64,000 nt of DNA, from positions 1,240,001 through 1,304,000 of the forward strand of contig NZ_JAXMNY010000001.1 in assembly GCF_034670185.1 (NCBI RefSeq). The letters are read 5' to 3'. Of this stretch, positions 8,341-16,080 are shown in pieces. The notes under the pieces were generated by a model, which did not search any database, was not told the origin of the DNA, and was given only the letters and a program-made list of their open reading frames with translations. The stretch is from Nisaea sp. (GTDB lineage Bacteria; Pseudomonadota; Alphaproteobacteria; Thalassobaculales; Thalassobaculaceae). Numbering within the stretch: the stretch's first letter is position 1; every line of letters starts with the position of its first letter. Both the position numbers and the translations under genes were made by a program.

Positions 8341-9702
8341 ATGGCAGTCACAGCGCCGGTCGACGGCACTCCCGCGCGCTATTCACGGGGCCAGCTTCTT
8401 GCCTACGGATTGCCGGGTCTGCCGTTGGCCGGGCTCGGTGTGCCGCTCTTCATCTTCTTGCCCGCCTTCTACGCGCAGAACCGGGGTCTAAGCCTCGAAG
8501 CTGTCGGTTTCGCCCTGCTGCTGGCCCGGTTGTGGGACGCCGTCTCCGATCCGCTGATCGGCATGCTAAGCGACAGAATAGAAACCCGTTTCGGCCGACG
8601 AAAGCCCTGGCTCTTCGCCGGGACACCGATTACCTGCCTTGCCGTCTACATGCTTTTCGTCCCACCTGAAGGGGCTGGCACGCTCCACCTCTTCGGCTGG
8701 AGCGCCCTGCTGTATCTGGGGTGGACCATGGTGCAACTGCCCTACACGGCGTGGGGCGCAGAGCTGTCCGGCGGGTATCACGAGCGCTCGCGGATAGCAG
8801 GCTTTCGCGAAGGTATGCTGGTTTTCGGCACATTGCTGGCAGCTGGTATGCCCGCCATCGTGTCGGCAGCCGGTGGCGGCGAGGATACCGGAACGGTGCT
8901 CACTGTCCTGGCGCTCTTCCTGATCGTTGCACTGCCTGTCGCAATCACACTCGCAGCCGCAATCATGCCGGAGCGCCCGAAGCTTGCCGCGCTCCAACAT
9001 CTCAAGGCCGACAGGCGCGCCGGGGCCGCGCTTCTGCTCCGAAACAAGCCCTTCCTCCGGCTGATCCTGGCTTATTTGCTGAACGGTCTGGCAAACGGGC
9101 TAGCGGCAACCCTCTTCGTGCTCTTCGTGGACAAGGGCCTCGGCCTGCCGCAGGAGACGGACGGACTGCTGCTGATTTACTTCCTCGCCGGGATCCTCAG
9201 CGTCCCCGTCTGGCTCACCATCAGTCATCGTGCCGGGAAGCATCGCACCTGGATCGCCGCCATGCTGGTGAACAGCGCAATCTTCGCGCTCGTGCCTTTG
9301 CTCGGCCCCGGCGACTATCTCGCCTTCCTTGCCATCTGCATCGGCACAGGCGCGTGCCTCGGTGCCGATCTGGTGCTGCCTCCTTCCATGCAGGCCGACG
9401 TGGTGGATGTGGATACGGCGGAGGGAGGCCGCAGCCGAACCGGCCTATATTTCGCGCTCTGGGGCATGGCGACGAAGCTGGCCCTTGCCTTGGCCGTCGG
9501 CATTGCCTTTCCAGTGCTTGCCGCCTTTGGTTTCGATGCTAACGGCAGCAATGATGCGGATGCCCTGCTGACGCTCTCTCTGCTCTACGGCGCGGCACCC
9601 GTCATCCTGAAACTTACGGCCATCGCCATCATGCGCAACTTCCCCCTGACCGCGACGCGACAGGCCGCATTGCAACGCAAGATCGCCGAAAACATCCAAT
9701 AA
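8341..9702 (+). CDS. MFS transporter, GPH (glycoside-pentoside-hexuronide) type
   Basis: A 453-residue inner-membrane transporter with about 12 predicted membrane helices. The family motif DAVSDPLIGMLSDR lies near residue 65, followed by RFGRRKPW, as in the GPH cation symporters. It starts four bases after the methyltransferase stop. A GPH-type symporter is also recalled among the sigma-E-controlled genes of Rhodobacter, so its placement here is meaningful although the substrate is unknown; a lipid or lipid precursor is as plausible as a sugar. The C-terminus is polar and cytoplasmic (ATRQAALQRKIAENIQ). Confidence 0.88.
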   Translation: MAVTAPVDGTPARYSRGQLLAYGLPGLPLAGLGVPLFIFLPAFYAQNRGLSLEAVGFALLLARLWDAVSDPLIGMLSDRIETRFGRRKPWLFAGTPITCLAVYMLFVPPEGAGTLHLFGWSALLYLGWTMVQLPYTAWGAELSGGYHERSRIAGFREGMLVFGTLLAAGMPAIVSAAGGGEDTGTVLTVLALFLIVALPVAITLAAAIMPERPKLAALQHLKADRRAGAALLLRNKPFLRLILAYLLNGLANGLAATLFVLFVDKGLGLPQETDGLLLIYFLAGILSVPVWLTISHRAGKHRTWIAAMLVNSAIFALVPLLGPGDYLAFLAICIGTGACLGADLVLPPSMQADVVDVDTAEGGRSRTGLYFALWGMATKLALALAVGIAFPVLAAFGFDANGSNDADALLTLSLLYGAAPVILKLTAIAIMRNFPLTATRQAALQRKIAENIQ

Positions 9703-9722
9703 ACACCATCCGGAGATGATCC

Positions 9723-10295
9723 ATGACCCGTGTCTTGCCGTATCTGCTTGTAGTGCTGTTGAGCCTCGGAGCGTGCAGTTCAATGAAGATCGATGATTTT
9801 GCAGGAACCGGGCCCGACTTCCGTCCGGAAACATATTTCGCCGGATCGAGCCGGGCCTGGGGCATGTTCGAGGATCGCTTTGGCAACCTGAAGCGGGAGT
9901 TCACTGTCGACCTGCAGGGCGACTGGGACGGCACCACGCTGACGCTGACCGAGGATTTCGTATATGGGGACGGAGAGAAGGAGCAGCGAATCTGGCACAT
10001 CACCAGGACCGGCGACGGCACCTATGAAGGCCGAGCGGATGATGTGGTCGGTGTCGCCAACGGCGTTGCCCGGGGCAAGGCGCTGAACTGGTCCTACGAT
10101 CTGATGCTGAAAGTCGGCGACAGCCGGATCAAGGTCAGCTTCGACGACTGGATGTTCCTGCAGCCGGACGGCGTGCTTATCAACAAGGCAGACGTCTCGA
10201 AATTCGGGATTACGATCGGCACCGTTACGCTGTTCTTCCAAAAAGGCGCACTGCCGGAGAGCGCATCATCTGGCCGGCGAAAAACCGCGGCTTAG
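9723..10295 (+). CDS. DUF3833 lipoprotein
   Basis: A 190-residue DUF3833 protein. It begins with a lipoprotein signal peptide with lipobox LGAC (Cys18), so the mature form should be anchored to a membrane facing the periplasm. The body carries the DUF3833 features YFAGSSRAWGMFEDRFG and FQKGAL near the C-terminus, and is probably a lipocalin-like beta barrel (inference). It is the last gene of the forward operon. Its last 30 bases overlap tail to tail with the reverse-strand SnoaL-like gene, so the two sigma-E-type operons are fully convergent. Confidence 0.88.
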   Translation: MTRVLPYLLVVLLSLGACSSMKIDDFAGTGPDFRPETYFAGSSRAWGMFEDRFGNLKREFTVDLQGDWDGTTLTLTEDFVYGDGEKEQRIWHITRTGDGTYEGRADDVVGVANGVARGKALNWSYDLMLKVGDSRIKVSFDDWMFLQPDGVLINKADVSKFGITIGTVTLFFQKGALPESASSGRRKTAA

Positions 10296-10712
10296 CCAGC
10301 GCAGAAGCGGACCGAGCACCGGAAACAATCCGAAGACCTGAGAGGCCGCGTCCCAATGGTCGATATGCGAGATGACGAGGCCATCTTCGCTGAACGTCAC
10401 CTCGCTCATACCAATAATTTCAATCTCTCGCCGGGCAGCCGACTTCACCCGCCCGGAAAACCGCCATTTGAGATAACAGGCCTCTTTGCCGACAGCCTGA
10501 TCCAGCACAACGAAAGTCGGTGCTTCCATTGCCTCGAACATGTGCCGGAAGATTCCAAGCACGGCCTGCCTGCCCCGCACGTCACTGAACGGGTCACGGA
10601 AGCGGACATCGTCCGCCAGGAGTGGCGACAGGGCTTCGAGATGATCTGAAGTCAGTTCCTCAAAACAGATGGCATAGGCGGCCAGTGCCGTCGCTCTGTC
10701 ATCCCCCGTCAC
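10266..10712 (-). CDS. SnoaL/NTF2-like family protein
   Basis: A 148-residue protein of the NTF2/SnoaL cone fold, seen from the pattern FRDPFSDVRGRQAVLGIFRHMF and HIDHWDAASQVF, typical of nuclear-transport-factor-2-like enzymes and binding proteins. It starts within the last codon of the SDR gene (ATGA overlap at 10709-10712), showing coupling. The ligand is unknown. A SnoaL-like protein next to an SDR is also recalled in the Rhodobacter singlet-oxygen regulon, supporting a common lipid-related function. Confidence 0.82.
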   Translation of the reverse strand: MTGDDRATALAAYAICFEELTSDHLEALSPLLADDVRFRDPFSDVRGRQAVLGIFRHMFEAMEAPTFVVLDQAVGKEACYLKWRFSGRVKSAARREIEIIGMSEVTFSEDGLVISHIDHWDAASQVFGLFPVLGPLLRWLSRGFSPAR

Positions 10713-11458
10713 TTGCCAGTCCCCCGCTTCACCAGTCGGAAATAAAGGCTATAGGGCAACGCGTTGAGGCAGCGCAGAATAATGGCGAAGATCCTTGGAA
10801 AAGTGATCTCGAACCGGTCGGACCGAAGTCCGCGATAAAAAGCCTCTGCAGCATCTTCCGGCTCCATCAGAAACGGCATTGGAAACGGGTTCCGGTCTGT
10901 CAGCGGAGTACGGACAAAGCCCGGGCACACCAGTTGCAGTTTCACGCCGTTCCGGTCGAAATCCGGTTTCAGCGCCTCGGTCATGTTGATCAGGGCCGCC
11001 TTGGTCGCACCATAGGCTGATGCAGTCGGCAAACCGCCATAGCCAGCAACGGATGAAACCACGGCAACATGGCCACGGCGCCCCTCGATGAAACCCGGCG
11101 TAACCGCAGCCAGACAATTCACCACCCCCATCAAGTTGATATCGATCAGGTCGCGGAAAGTCTCGATGCGAAAGTCCTCAACCTCTACGGGCTTGTGAGT
11201 TCCGGCGGCGAATACCGCCATATCGAGCCCGCCCCGCTCCTCCCGGATACGGGTGACGGCAAAAGCTGCCGCATCCGCGTCGGTCACATCCAGCGGATAG
11301 GCGAAGAACCGAGCTTCATGCTTTGCCGCCAAATCCGCCAGCGCACCGGCTGAACGGGCTGATCCCGCAACAATCCAGCCATCGCGCATCATCCGCTCGG
11401 CCAGTGCAAGCCCGATACCGGAGCTTGCCCCGGTAATCCAGACACACCGCGATGTCAT
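10709..11458 (-). CDS. Short-chain dehydrogenase/reductase (SDR)
   Basis: A 249-residue classical SDR. Cofactor motif TGASSGIG lies at residues 8-15 and the catalytic Tyr-x3-Lys is in SAYGATKAAL, with the Ser in VSSVAGYG. The start at 11458 (MTSRCVWITG) has GGAGAGG upstream and puts the Rossmann strand at the N-terminus; a frame open further upstream gives only unrelated residues. It is the middle gene of the reverse operon DUF6134-SDR-SnoaL. NAD(P)-dependent oxidation or reduction of a hydroxy or keto group is certain in type; the substrate is unknown. Confidence 0.9.
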   Translation of the reverse strand: MTSRCVWITGASSGIGLALAERMMRDGWIVAGSARSAGALADLAAKHEARFFAYPLDVTDADAAAFAVTRIREERGGLDMAVFAAGTHKPVEVEDFRIETFRDLIDINLMGVVNCLAAVTPGFIEGRRGHVAVVSSVAGYGGLPTASAYGATKAALINMTEALKPDFDRNGVKLQLVCPGFVRTPLTDRNPFPMPFLMEPEDAAEAFYRGLRSDRFEITFPRIFAIILRCLNALPYSLYFRLVKRGTGK

Positions 11459-11483
11459 CCCGGCCTCTCCATTTCTCAAAACG

Positions 11484-12260
11484 CTACTCGAGTTCGCTGA
11501 GGACATTACGGATCTCCTCAGAGCCGATATCCTTGACGCTTTCAAGTTCCAGAAAACGGGTTTCGTCACCGGCGCGCGGGACGATCCTGACATACTCGAA
11601 ATTGGAATCGTCGACGGTAAAGCTCATCTTGGCCCATTCGCCGCGCTTGTCGTACCAGATGTCGAGATCGAGCTCGCCCCGCATCTGGTAGCGCTCAGCT
11701 TCGATCCGCTCACCCTTGGACAGGATGGTTTCCGGCCCGGTCTTGGTCATGGTGATTTTGCGCAGCCGGCCATATTGCAGGTCGATCAGTTCGCTTGCTC
11801 TCGTCAGGGCCGTATTCCAGTAGGTTGACGGCACGGACGTGCCGAGCGGCGCCAGTTGCTCGCCCTCGCCACCGGAAAACCGGAACCCGTCCGGCCCGGT
11901 TTCTCCATCGACCCGGAAGATCTCTCCATCATCATTGACCATCCCGCGCGCTGAAATGAGGAGTGGCCCGCTCCATTCATCCCGCGCCCGGAGCGCGTAA
12001 TAATAGAGTGAGAACGGACCTATTCGATAATCAAATAACGTCTGAGTATCAACGGTATATACATCGTTATTGACGTTGAACCGCAGCATGACGACTCCCA
12101 ACGGAGAGTCGTTCCTGAAGACCTGGAACTTGATCAGCCCGTCTTGCGCCCAGCCGGACGGCGCATTCGCCCATAGCGGCGACGAAAATGCGAACGCCCC
12201 TGGAGTGACAAGCAGGAGCAGAGCAAAAACCCGGAAGTATCGAAATAGCGAACATTTCAT
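11484..12260 (-). CDS. DUF6134 family exported protein
   Basis: A 258-residue protein with an N-terminal signal peptide (hydrophobic VFALLLLVTPGAFAF, likely cleavage around residue 25-33). The body reads IKFQVFRNDSPLGVVMLRF, then repeated beta-like segments (YTVDTQTLFDYRIGPFSLYYY), which fits DUF6134, a family of periplasmic beta-rich proteins of unknown function. It is first in the reverse operon, 25 bases before the SDR start, and is preceded by a sigma-E-type promoter. This ties it to the photolyase and fatty-acid-modification genes. A role in handling an oxidised lipid in the periplasm is only a guess. Confidence 0.7.
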   Translation of the reverse strand: MKCSLFRYFRVFALLLLVTPGAFAFSSPLWANAPSGWAQDGLIKFQVFRNDSPLGVVMLRFNVNNDVYTVDTQTLFDYRIGPFSLYYYALRARDEWSGPLLISARGMVNDDGEIFRVDGETGPDGFRFSGGEGEQLAPLGTSVPSTYWNTALTRASELIDLQYGRLRKITMTKTGPETILSKGERIEAERYQMRGELDLDIWYDKRGEWAKMSFTVDDSNFEYVRIVPRAGDETRFLELESVKDIGSEEIRNVLSELE

Positions 12261-12317
12261 GAAACAAGTCCTCAGCTAACCCAGGTCGCCGGCCTCCGGC
12301 ACCCGATCCGCATATGG

Positions 12318-12346
12318 CTTTACGTCCGCCATAAAGATCCGGATCA
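12318..12346 (-). promoter_or_regulatory. Sigma-E (ECF/ChrR-type) promoter for DUF6134-SDR-SnoaL
   Basis: On the reverse strand TGATCC (12341-12346), 18 bases, then TAAAG (12318-12322). The -35 hexamer and spacer are identical to those before the photolyase operon, which makes chance less likely. The leader to the ATG at 12260 would be about 50 bases. Confidence 0.6.
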
Positions 12347-12356
12347 ATGCCGGGCC

Positions 12357-12384
12357 TTGGATAGCTCATATGAAACATTATACT
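12357..12384 (+). promoter_or_regulatory. Predicted promoter of zur-znuC
   Basis: TTGGAT (12357-12362), 16-base spacer and TATACT (12379-12384) on the forward strand, giving a leader of roughly 35 bases before the TTG start of zur. The Zur box covers the -10 element. Confidence 0.5.
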
Positions 12385-12394
12385 ATTGCATTGA
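12372..12394. promoter_or_regulatory. Zur box
   Basis: A 23-base site, GAAACATTATACTATTGC followed by ATTGA, agrees at 17 of 22 defined positions with the alphaproteobacterial Zur palindrome recalled as GAAATGTTATA-N-TATAACATTTC. It overlaps the predicted -10 of the zur promoter, the expected place for zinc-dependent autorepression. Confidence 0.6.
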
Positions 12395-12424
12395 CGCAGC
12401 TTCGAACGCGATGGATCCCGCACC

Positions 12425-12937
12425 TTGTCACATGCCCGCGACAGCTTTCCCAAACCAGATCATGACCATGGCCGGTGTCTGAAAGACGCCCTCGGCGCCG
12501 CTGAGCGGCTCTGCGCCGAACGCGGTGTCCGGATTACTCCTGCCCGCCGACGGGTGCTGGAGCTTGTCTGGCAGCGCCATGCGCCGGTTGGCGCCTATGA
12601 CATCCTTTCCGAAATGCAGCGGGATGCAGAGAAAGACGGCAAGCCGGGCGCCAAGGTCGCCCCGCCAACCGTCTACCGGGCGCTCGATTTCCTGATGGAA
12701 CAAGGGCTTGTGCACAAGGTTGAATCCCAGAACGCCTATATCGGCTGCAGCCATCCCGAGGGGAGCCATGATTGCGGGTTCCTGATCTGCCGGGAGTGCG
12801 GCTCGGCTCTTGAGATCGAGGACGACGGCCTCAGCAATCTGCTCTCCGAGCTTGCACGCCGGCATGGTTTCGAGGCCCGGCGGAGCACCGTCGAAATCGA
12901 AGGACTGTGCCCGTCCTGCAAATCCCGCGCGGCCTGA
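12425..12937 (+). CDS. zur: Zinc uptake regulator Zur (Fur family)
   Basis: A 170-residue Fur-family repressor that senses zinc. The winged helix contains ITPARRRVLELVWQ and APPTVYRALDFLMEQGLVHKVE. The dimerisation domain has a metal-binding block SHPEGSHDCGFLICRECG and a second Cys pair CPSC, giving the structural zinc site. The N-terminus is His-rich (HDHGRC). The only workable start is TTG at 12425, since no ATG or GTG in frame lies nearby, and the family usually has about this length. It is first in an operon with znuC (3 bases between stop and start), which together with the Zur box favours Zur over Fur or PerR. Confidence 0.9.
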   Translation: MSHARDSFPKPDHDHGRCLKDALGAAERLCAERGVRITPARRRVLELVWQRHAPVGAYDILSEMQRDAEKDGKPGAKVAPPTVYRALDFLMEQGLVHKVESQNAYIGCSHPEGSHDCGFLICRECGSALEIEDDGLSNLLSELARRHGFEARRSTVEIEGLCPSCKSRAA

Positions 12938-12940
12938 GAC

Positions 12941-13699
12941 ATGTTGAAAGCATCCCCGACCCTGCTTGAGGTTTCCGACCTCACCGTTCTCAGAAACGGT
13001 CGCCCTGTGCTCGACAAGATCAGTTTCAGCCTCGGCAGCGGCGAGATCATGAGCGTGATTGGCCCGAACGGCGGCGGCAAGACGACCCTGCTCCGGGTGA
13101 TCCTTGGACTGCTTACCCCCGACAGCGGAACGGCGCAGCTCGCCCTTGGCACCAGCGTTGGCTACGTGCCGCAGAAGCTCGCTCTCGACAATTCCATGCC
13201 GCTGACGCCCCGGCGCTTCCTCTCACTCGGCATGAAATCGGCGCGCGGCCGGGTCGCGGAGACAGCGGAACGAACCGGCATCACCCATCTTCTGGATCAG
13301 CAACTGACCAGTCTCTCCGGTGGCGAAACACAGCGCGTGCTGCTCGCCCGGGCAATCATGAAACAACCGGACTTCCTGGTGCTGGACGAACCGACCCAGG
13401 GCATGGATGTCGCCGCACAGTCCGAACTGTTCCGGCTGATCGGGGCGATCCGGGAGGAAACCGGTGCCGCGATTATCATGGTCTCGCACGACCTGCACCT
13501 GGTGATGCGCGGAACGGACCGGGTGCTCTGCCTGAACGGTCATGTCTGCTGCACCGGTCATCCCGCCGAGGTCGAGCGCAATCCGAGTTTCCGCGCCCTG
13601 TTCGGACGCTTGGACGAAGCCGCCGTCGTGCCCTATCGTCATGACCACGATCATACCCATGATCATGAACACGGCCCCGATTGCGGGCATCATCACTGA
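12941..13699 (+). CDS. znuC: Zinc ABC transporter ATP-binding protein ZnuC
   Basis: A 252-residue ABC ATPase that powers zinc import. Walker A GPNGGGKT is at 41-48, the signature LSGGETQRV near 125, Walker B FLVLDEPTQG near 145, and the switch His in VSHDLH. The tail is rich in His (HDHDHTHDHEHG), typical of ZnuC and other zinc-handling proteins. It follows zur directly. The permease ZnuB and binding protein ZnuA, normally adjacent, are absent here and must be encoded elsewhere. Base and codon use match the neighbours. Confidence 0.92.
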   Translation: MLKASPTLLEVSDLTVLRNGRPVLDKISFSLGSGEIMSVIGPNGGGKTTLLRVILGLLTPDSGTAQLALGTSVGYVPQKLALDNSMPLTPRRFLSLGMKSARGRVAETAERTGITHLLDQQLTSLSGGETQRVLLARAIMKQPDFLVLDEPTQGMDVAAQSELFRLIGAIREETGAAIIMVSHDLHLVMRGTDRVLCLNGHVCCTGHPAEVERNPSFRALFGRLDEAAVVPYRHDHDHTHDHEHGPDCGHHH

Positions 13700-13734
13700 C
13701 CCGACCACACTGACACCGACCCACGAGTATTAAA

Positions 13735-14844
13735 ATGACAAGCACGACAAGCGAGCCGGACCGGCTTCCGGTCTCCATCCTCACCGGGTTCCTGGGCAGC
13801 GGTAAAACCACCCTGCTGGCGAAGCTGATGCATCACCCGGAGATGGACCGGATCGCCGTCATCGTGAACGAGTTCGGCGAGGTCGGGCTCGATGATGCGC
13901 TGGTCATGGAGTCGAACGAGGATGTGGTGCTGCTGAACAGCGGCTGCCTCTGCTGCACAGTCCGCGGCGATCTGGTTGATACGCTGAAGCGCCTGTTCAA
14001 GGACCGAGCCAAGGGCAATATCCCCGATTTCGACCGCATCGTGGTCGAGACAACCGGGCTCGCCGACCCGGCGCCGATCCTGCACACCATGATGGCAGAC
14101 CCGTTCCTGGTCACCCGCTTCCGGCTTGACGGCGTCATCACCGTGGTCGACGCCCATCACGCAATGCAGCAGTTCGACACACAGTTCGAAAGCGTCAAGC
14201 AGGCCGCCGTCGCCGACCGGATCGTTCTGACCAAGATAGACGTCACGGACGCTGAGACCGTTGCCGCCGTTGAAAAGCGGCTCTACGAGCTCAATCCTGC
14301 GGCTCCGGTCATCAAGGCCATCCAGGGCGATGTCGCTCCGTCAGTCCTGTTCGATGCCGGACTCTATAACCCCAAAACCAAAAGCGCGGATGTCGGCCAA
14401 TGGCTGCGCGAGGAAGCCTACCGGGCGACCGAGGGCCACGTGCATCATCACGATCACGGCAATGGCCATGGGCATAGCCACGATGGAGATCACGGCCACG
14501 GTCACCACCACGATGTCAGCCGGCACGACGATCACATTCATTCCTTCGTGCTCTATTTCGACGAGCCGCTGGAATGGAACCGGATCGCCGGCGCGCTGGA
14601 TATGATGGCCCAGACCCACGGCGCCAATATCCTGCGCATCAAGGGTCTGCTGAACCTGAAGGAACTCGATGACGACCAGCCGGTCGTCGTGCATGCCGTC
14701 CAGCACATGTTCCATCCACCGGCAAAGATCGAGAAATGGCCGAGCGACGATCGCCGTTCCCGCCTCGTCTTCATTGTCCGGGATCTGGAGAAGAAAACGA
14801 TGGAGAGCGTGATGAACTCCTATCTCGCGCTCGAATTCGCCTGA
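13735..14844 (+). CDS. COG0523 (CobW/ZNG1-like) metal-chaperone GTPase
   Basis: A 369-residue G3E-family GTPase. Walker A GFLGSGKT lies at 18-25, the metal-binding CLCC at 71-74, the base-specificity motif LTKIDV near 165, and a His-rich loop with more than a dozen His residues at about 235-268, followed by the CobW C-terminal domain. Such proteins deliver zinc (or other metals) to client enzymes and are often repressed by Zur. It follows znuC after 35 bases on the same strand, so it is probably transcribed from the zur promoter and serves during zinc limitation. A cobalamin (CobW) role is unlikely since no cob genes are near. Confidence 0.88.
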   Translation: MTSTTSEPDRLPVSILTGFLGSGKTTLLAKLMHHPEMDRIAVIVNEFGEVGLDDALVMESNEDVVLLNSGCLCCTVRGDLVDTLKRLFKDRAKGNIPDFDRIVVETTGLADPAPILHTMMADPFLVTRFRLDGVITVVDAHHAMQQFDTQFESVKQAAVADRIVLTKIDVTDAETVAAVEKRLYELNPAAPVIKAIQGDVAPSVLFDAGLYNPKTKSADVGQWLREEAYRATEGHVHHHDHGNGHGHSHDGDHGHGHHHDVSRHDDHIHSFVLYFDEPLEWNRIAGALDMMAQTHGANILRIKGLLNLKELDDDQPVVVHAVQHMFHPPAKIEKWPSDDRRSRLVFIVRDLEKKTMESVMNSYLALEFA

Positions 14845-14865
14845 CCGCAATCAACGGGAAATTCC

Positions 14866-16002
14866 ATGTCGATCAGCTTCAAAGCGGCCCTGTTGCGTGC
14901 GCCGGCCCCCGCACGTCCCTATTCCGAGCACAAACCGCTTAAGCTCGAGACTGTAAGCGTCCCCGAACCGGGCGCAGGCGAGGTGCTGGTGAAGATCGCA
15001 GCCGCCAGCCTGTGCCGATCGGATCTCTCCGTGATCAATGGTGTCCGCGCCTGGCCGATGCCGATAGTTCCCGGGCATGAGGCAAGCGGCACGGTGGAAG
15101 CTGTCGGCCCGGGCGTCGCATCAGTTTCAGCAGGCGATCCGGTCGTGCTCGTCTACCAGCCGCAATGCGGCGCCTGCCCGGCCTGTATCGACGGCGAAGC
15201 CCATCTCTGCGGTCCTGGTCTTGCCGCCAATCGCAAGGGCGAGCTGCTCTCCGGCGGCACACGACTTTCAGTCAACGGTGAGCCCATACACCATCACATG
15301 GGCCTGTCCGCCTTTGCCGAATACGCCCTGGTTTCCGAAAAATCGGTGGTGCCGGTCCCACGCGACCTGCCGCTGGATATAGCCGCACTGTTCGGATGTG
15401 CTGTGATGTGCGGAGCGGGAACGGTCCTCAACACCGGCGCGATCAGGGCCGGAGATACTGTCGTCATCGCTGGTGCCGGCGGCGTCGGCCTCAGCGCCCT
15501 GCTCGGTGCCCGTGCAGCAGGCGCGTCACGGATTATCGCCGTTGATCCCGATCCGGCAAAGCTCACCCATGCGACCCGGCTTGGTGCCAGCGAAACGATC
15601 TGTTCCGCCAACCGCAGCGCCGCCGAAGACGTAATATCCCTCACCAATGGAGGCGTTGATATCGCTTTCGAGACCGCAGGCAAGCTCGGCGCGTTTGAAA
15701 TCGCCTATGACAGTGCGCGTCGGGGCGGCAGCGTTGTTTCGGTCGGACTGGTCGACCCCAAGACACCGTTCCAGCTCGACGTCGCGGCACTCGTCACCGG
15801 AGCCAAGACAGTCAAAGGCTCCTATGTCGGTAGCTGCAATCCGCGCACCGATATTCCGCGCTTCATCGCCATGCACCAGCGCGGGTTGCTCCCGGTCGAG
15901 GAGTTGATCACCCATCGTCTGCCGCTCTCGGAGGTCAATCAGGCTCTCGATAATATGGAAGACGGTATCGCAATCCGTCAGATCCTCACGCCGCAAGGTT
16001 GA
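14866..16002 (+). CDS. Zinc-dependent alcohol dehydrogenase family protein
   Basis: A 378-residue medium-chain dehydrogenase/reductase. The GroES-like domain carries the catalytic zinc ligands (Cys in SLCRSDL, GHE in VPGHEASG) and the four structural-zinc cysteines in CGACPACIDGEAHLC. The NAD(P)-binding motif GAGGVGL lies near residue 203. It starts 21 bases after the COG0523 GTPase and ends the zur operon. A zinc enzyme at the end of a zinc-starvation operon could be a client of the GTPase, or simply be read through; the substrate is unknown. Confidence 0.87.
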   Translation: MSISFKAALLRAPAPARPYSEHKPLKLETVSVPEPGAGEVLVKIAAASLCRSDLSVINGVRAWPMPIVPGHEASGTVEAVGPGVASVSAGDPVVLVYQPQCGACPACIDGEAHLCGPGLAANRKGELLSGGTRLSVNGEPIHHHMGLSAFAEYALVSEKSVVPVPRDLPLDIAALFGCAVMCGAGTVLNTGAIRAGDTVVIAGAGGVGLSALLGARAAGASRIIAVDPDPAKLTHATRLGASETICSANRSAAEDVISLTNGGVDIAFETAGKLGAFEIAYDSARRGGSVVSVGLVDPKTPFQLDVAALVTGAKTVKGSYVGSCNPRTDIPRFIAMHQRGLLPVEELITHRLPLSEVNQALDNMEDGIAIRQILTPQG

Positions 16003-16022
16003 AAAATCGGAAATATCCGATT
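16001..16022 (-). terminator. Hairpin terminator of the AEC transporter gene
   Basis: The inverted repeat AATCGGA/TCCGATT with a 4-base loop (16005-16022) is followed on the reverse strand by a short T run ending near 16001. It lies about 60 bases after the AEC stop codon and just beyond the end of the convergent dehydrogenase gene. Confidence 0.5.
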
Positions 16023-16080
16023 ACCGTCCTATTGAACCTCATCCTTTTGATAAGTCTGAGGCTCCTGAAAGTATCCGCTA

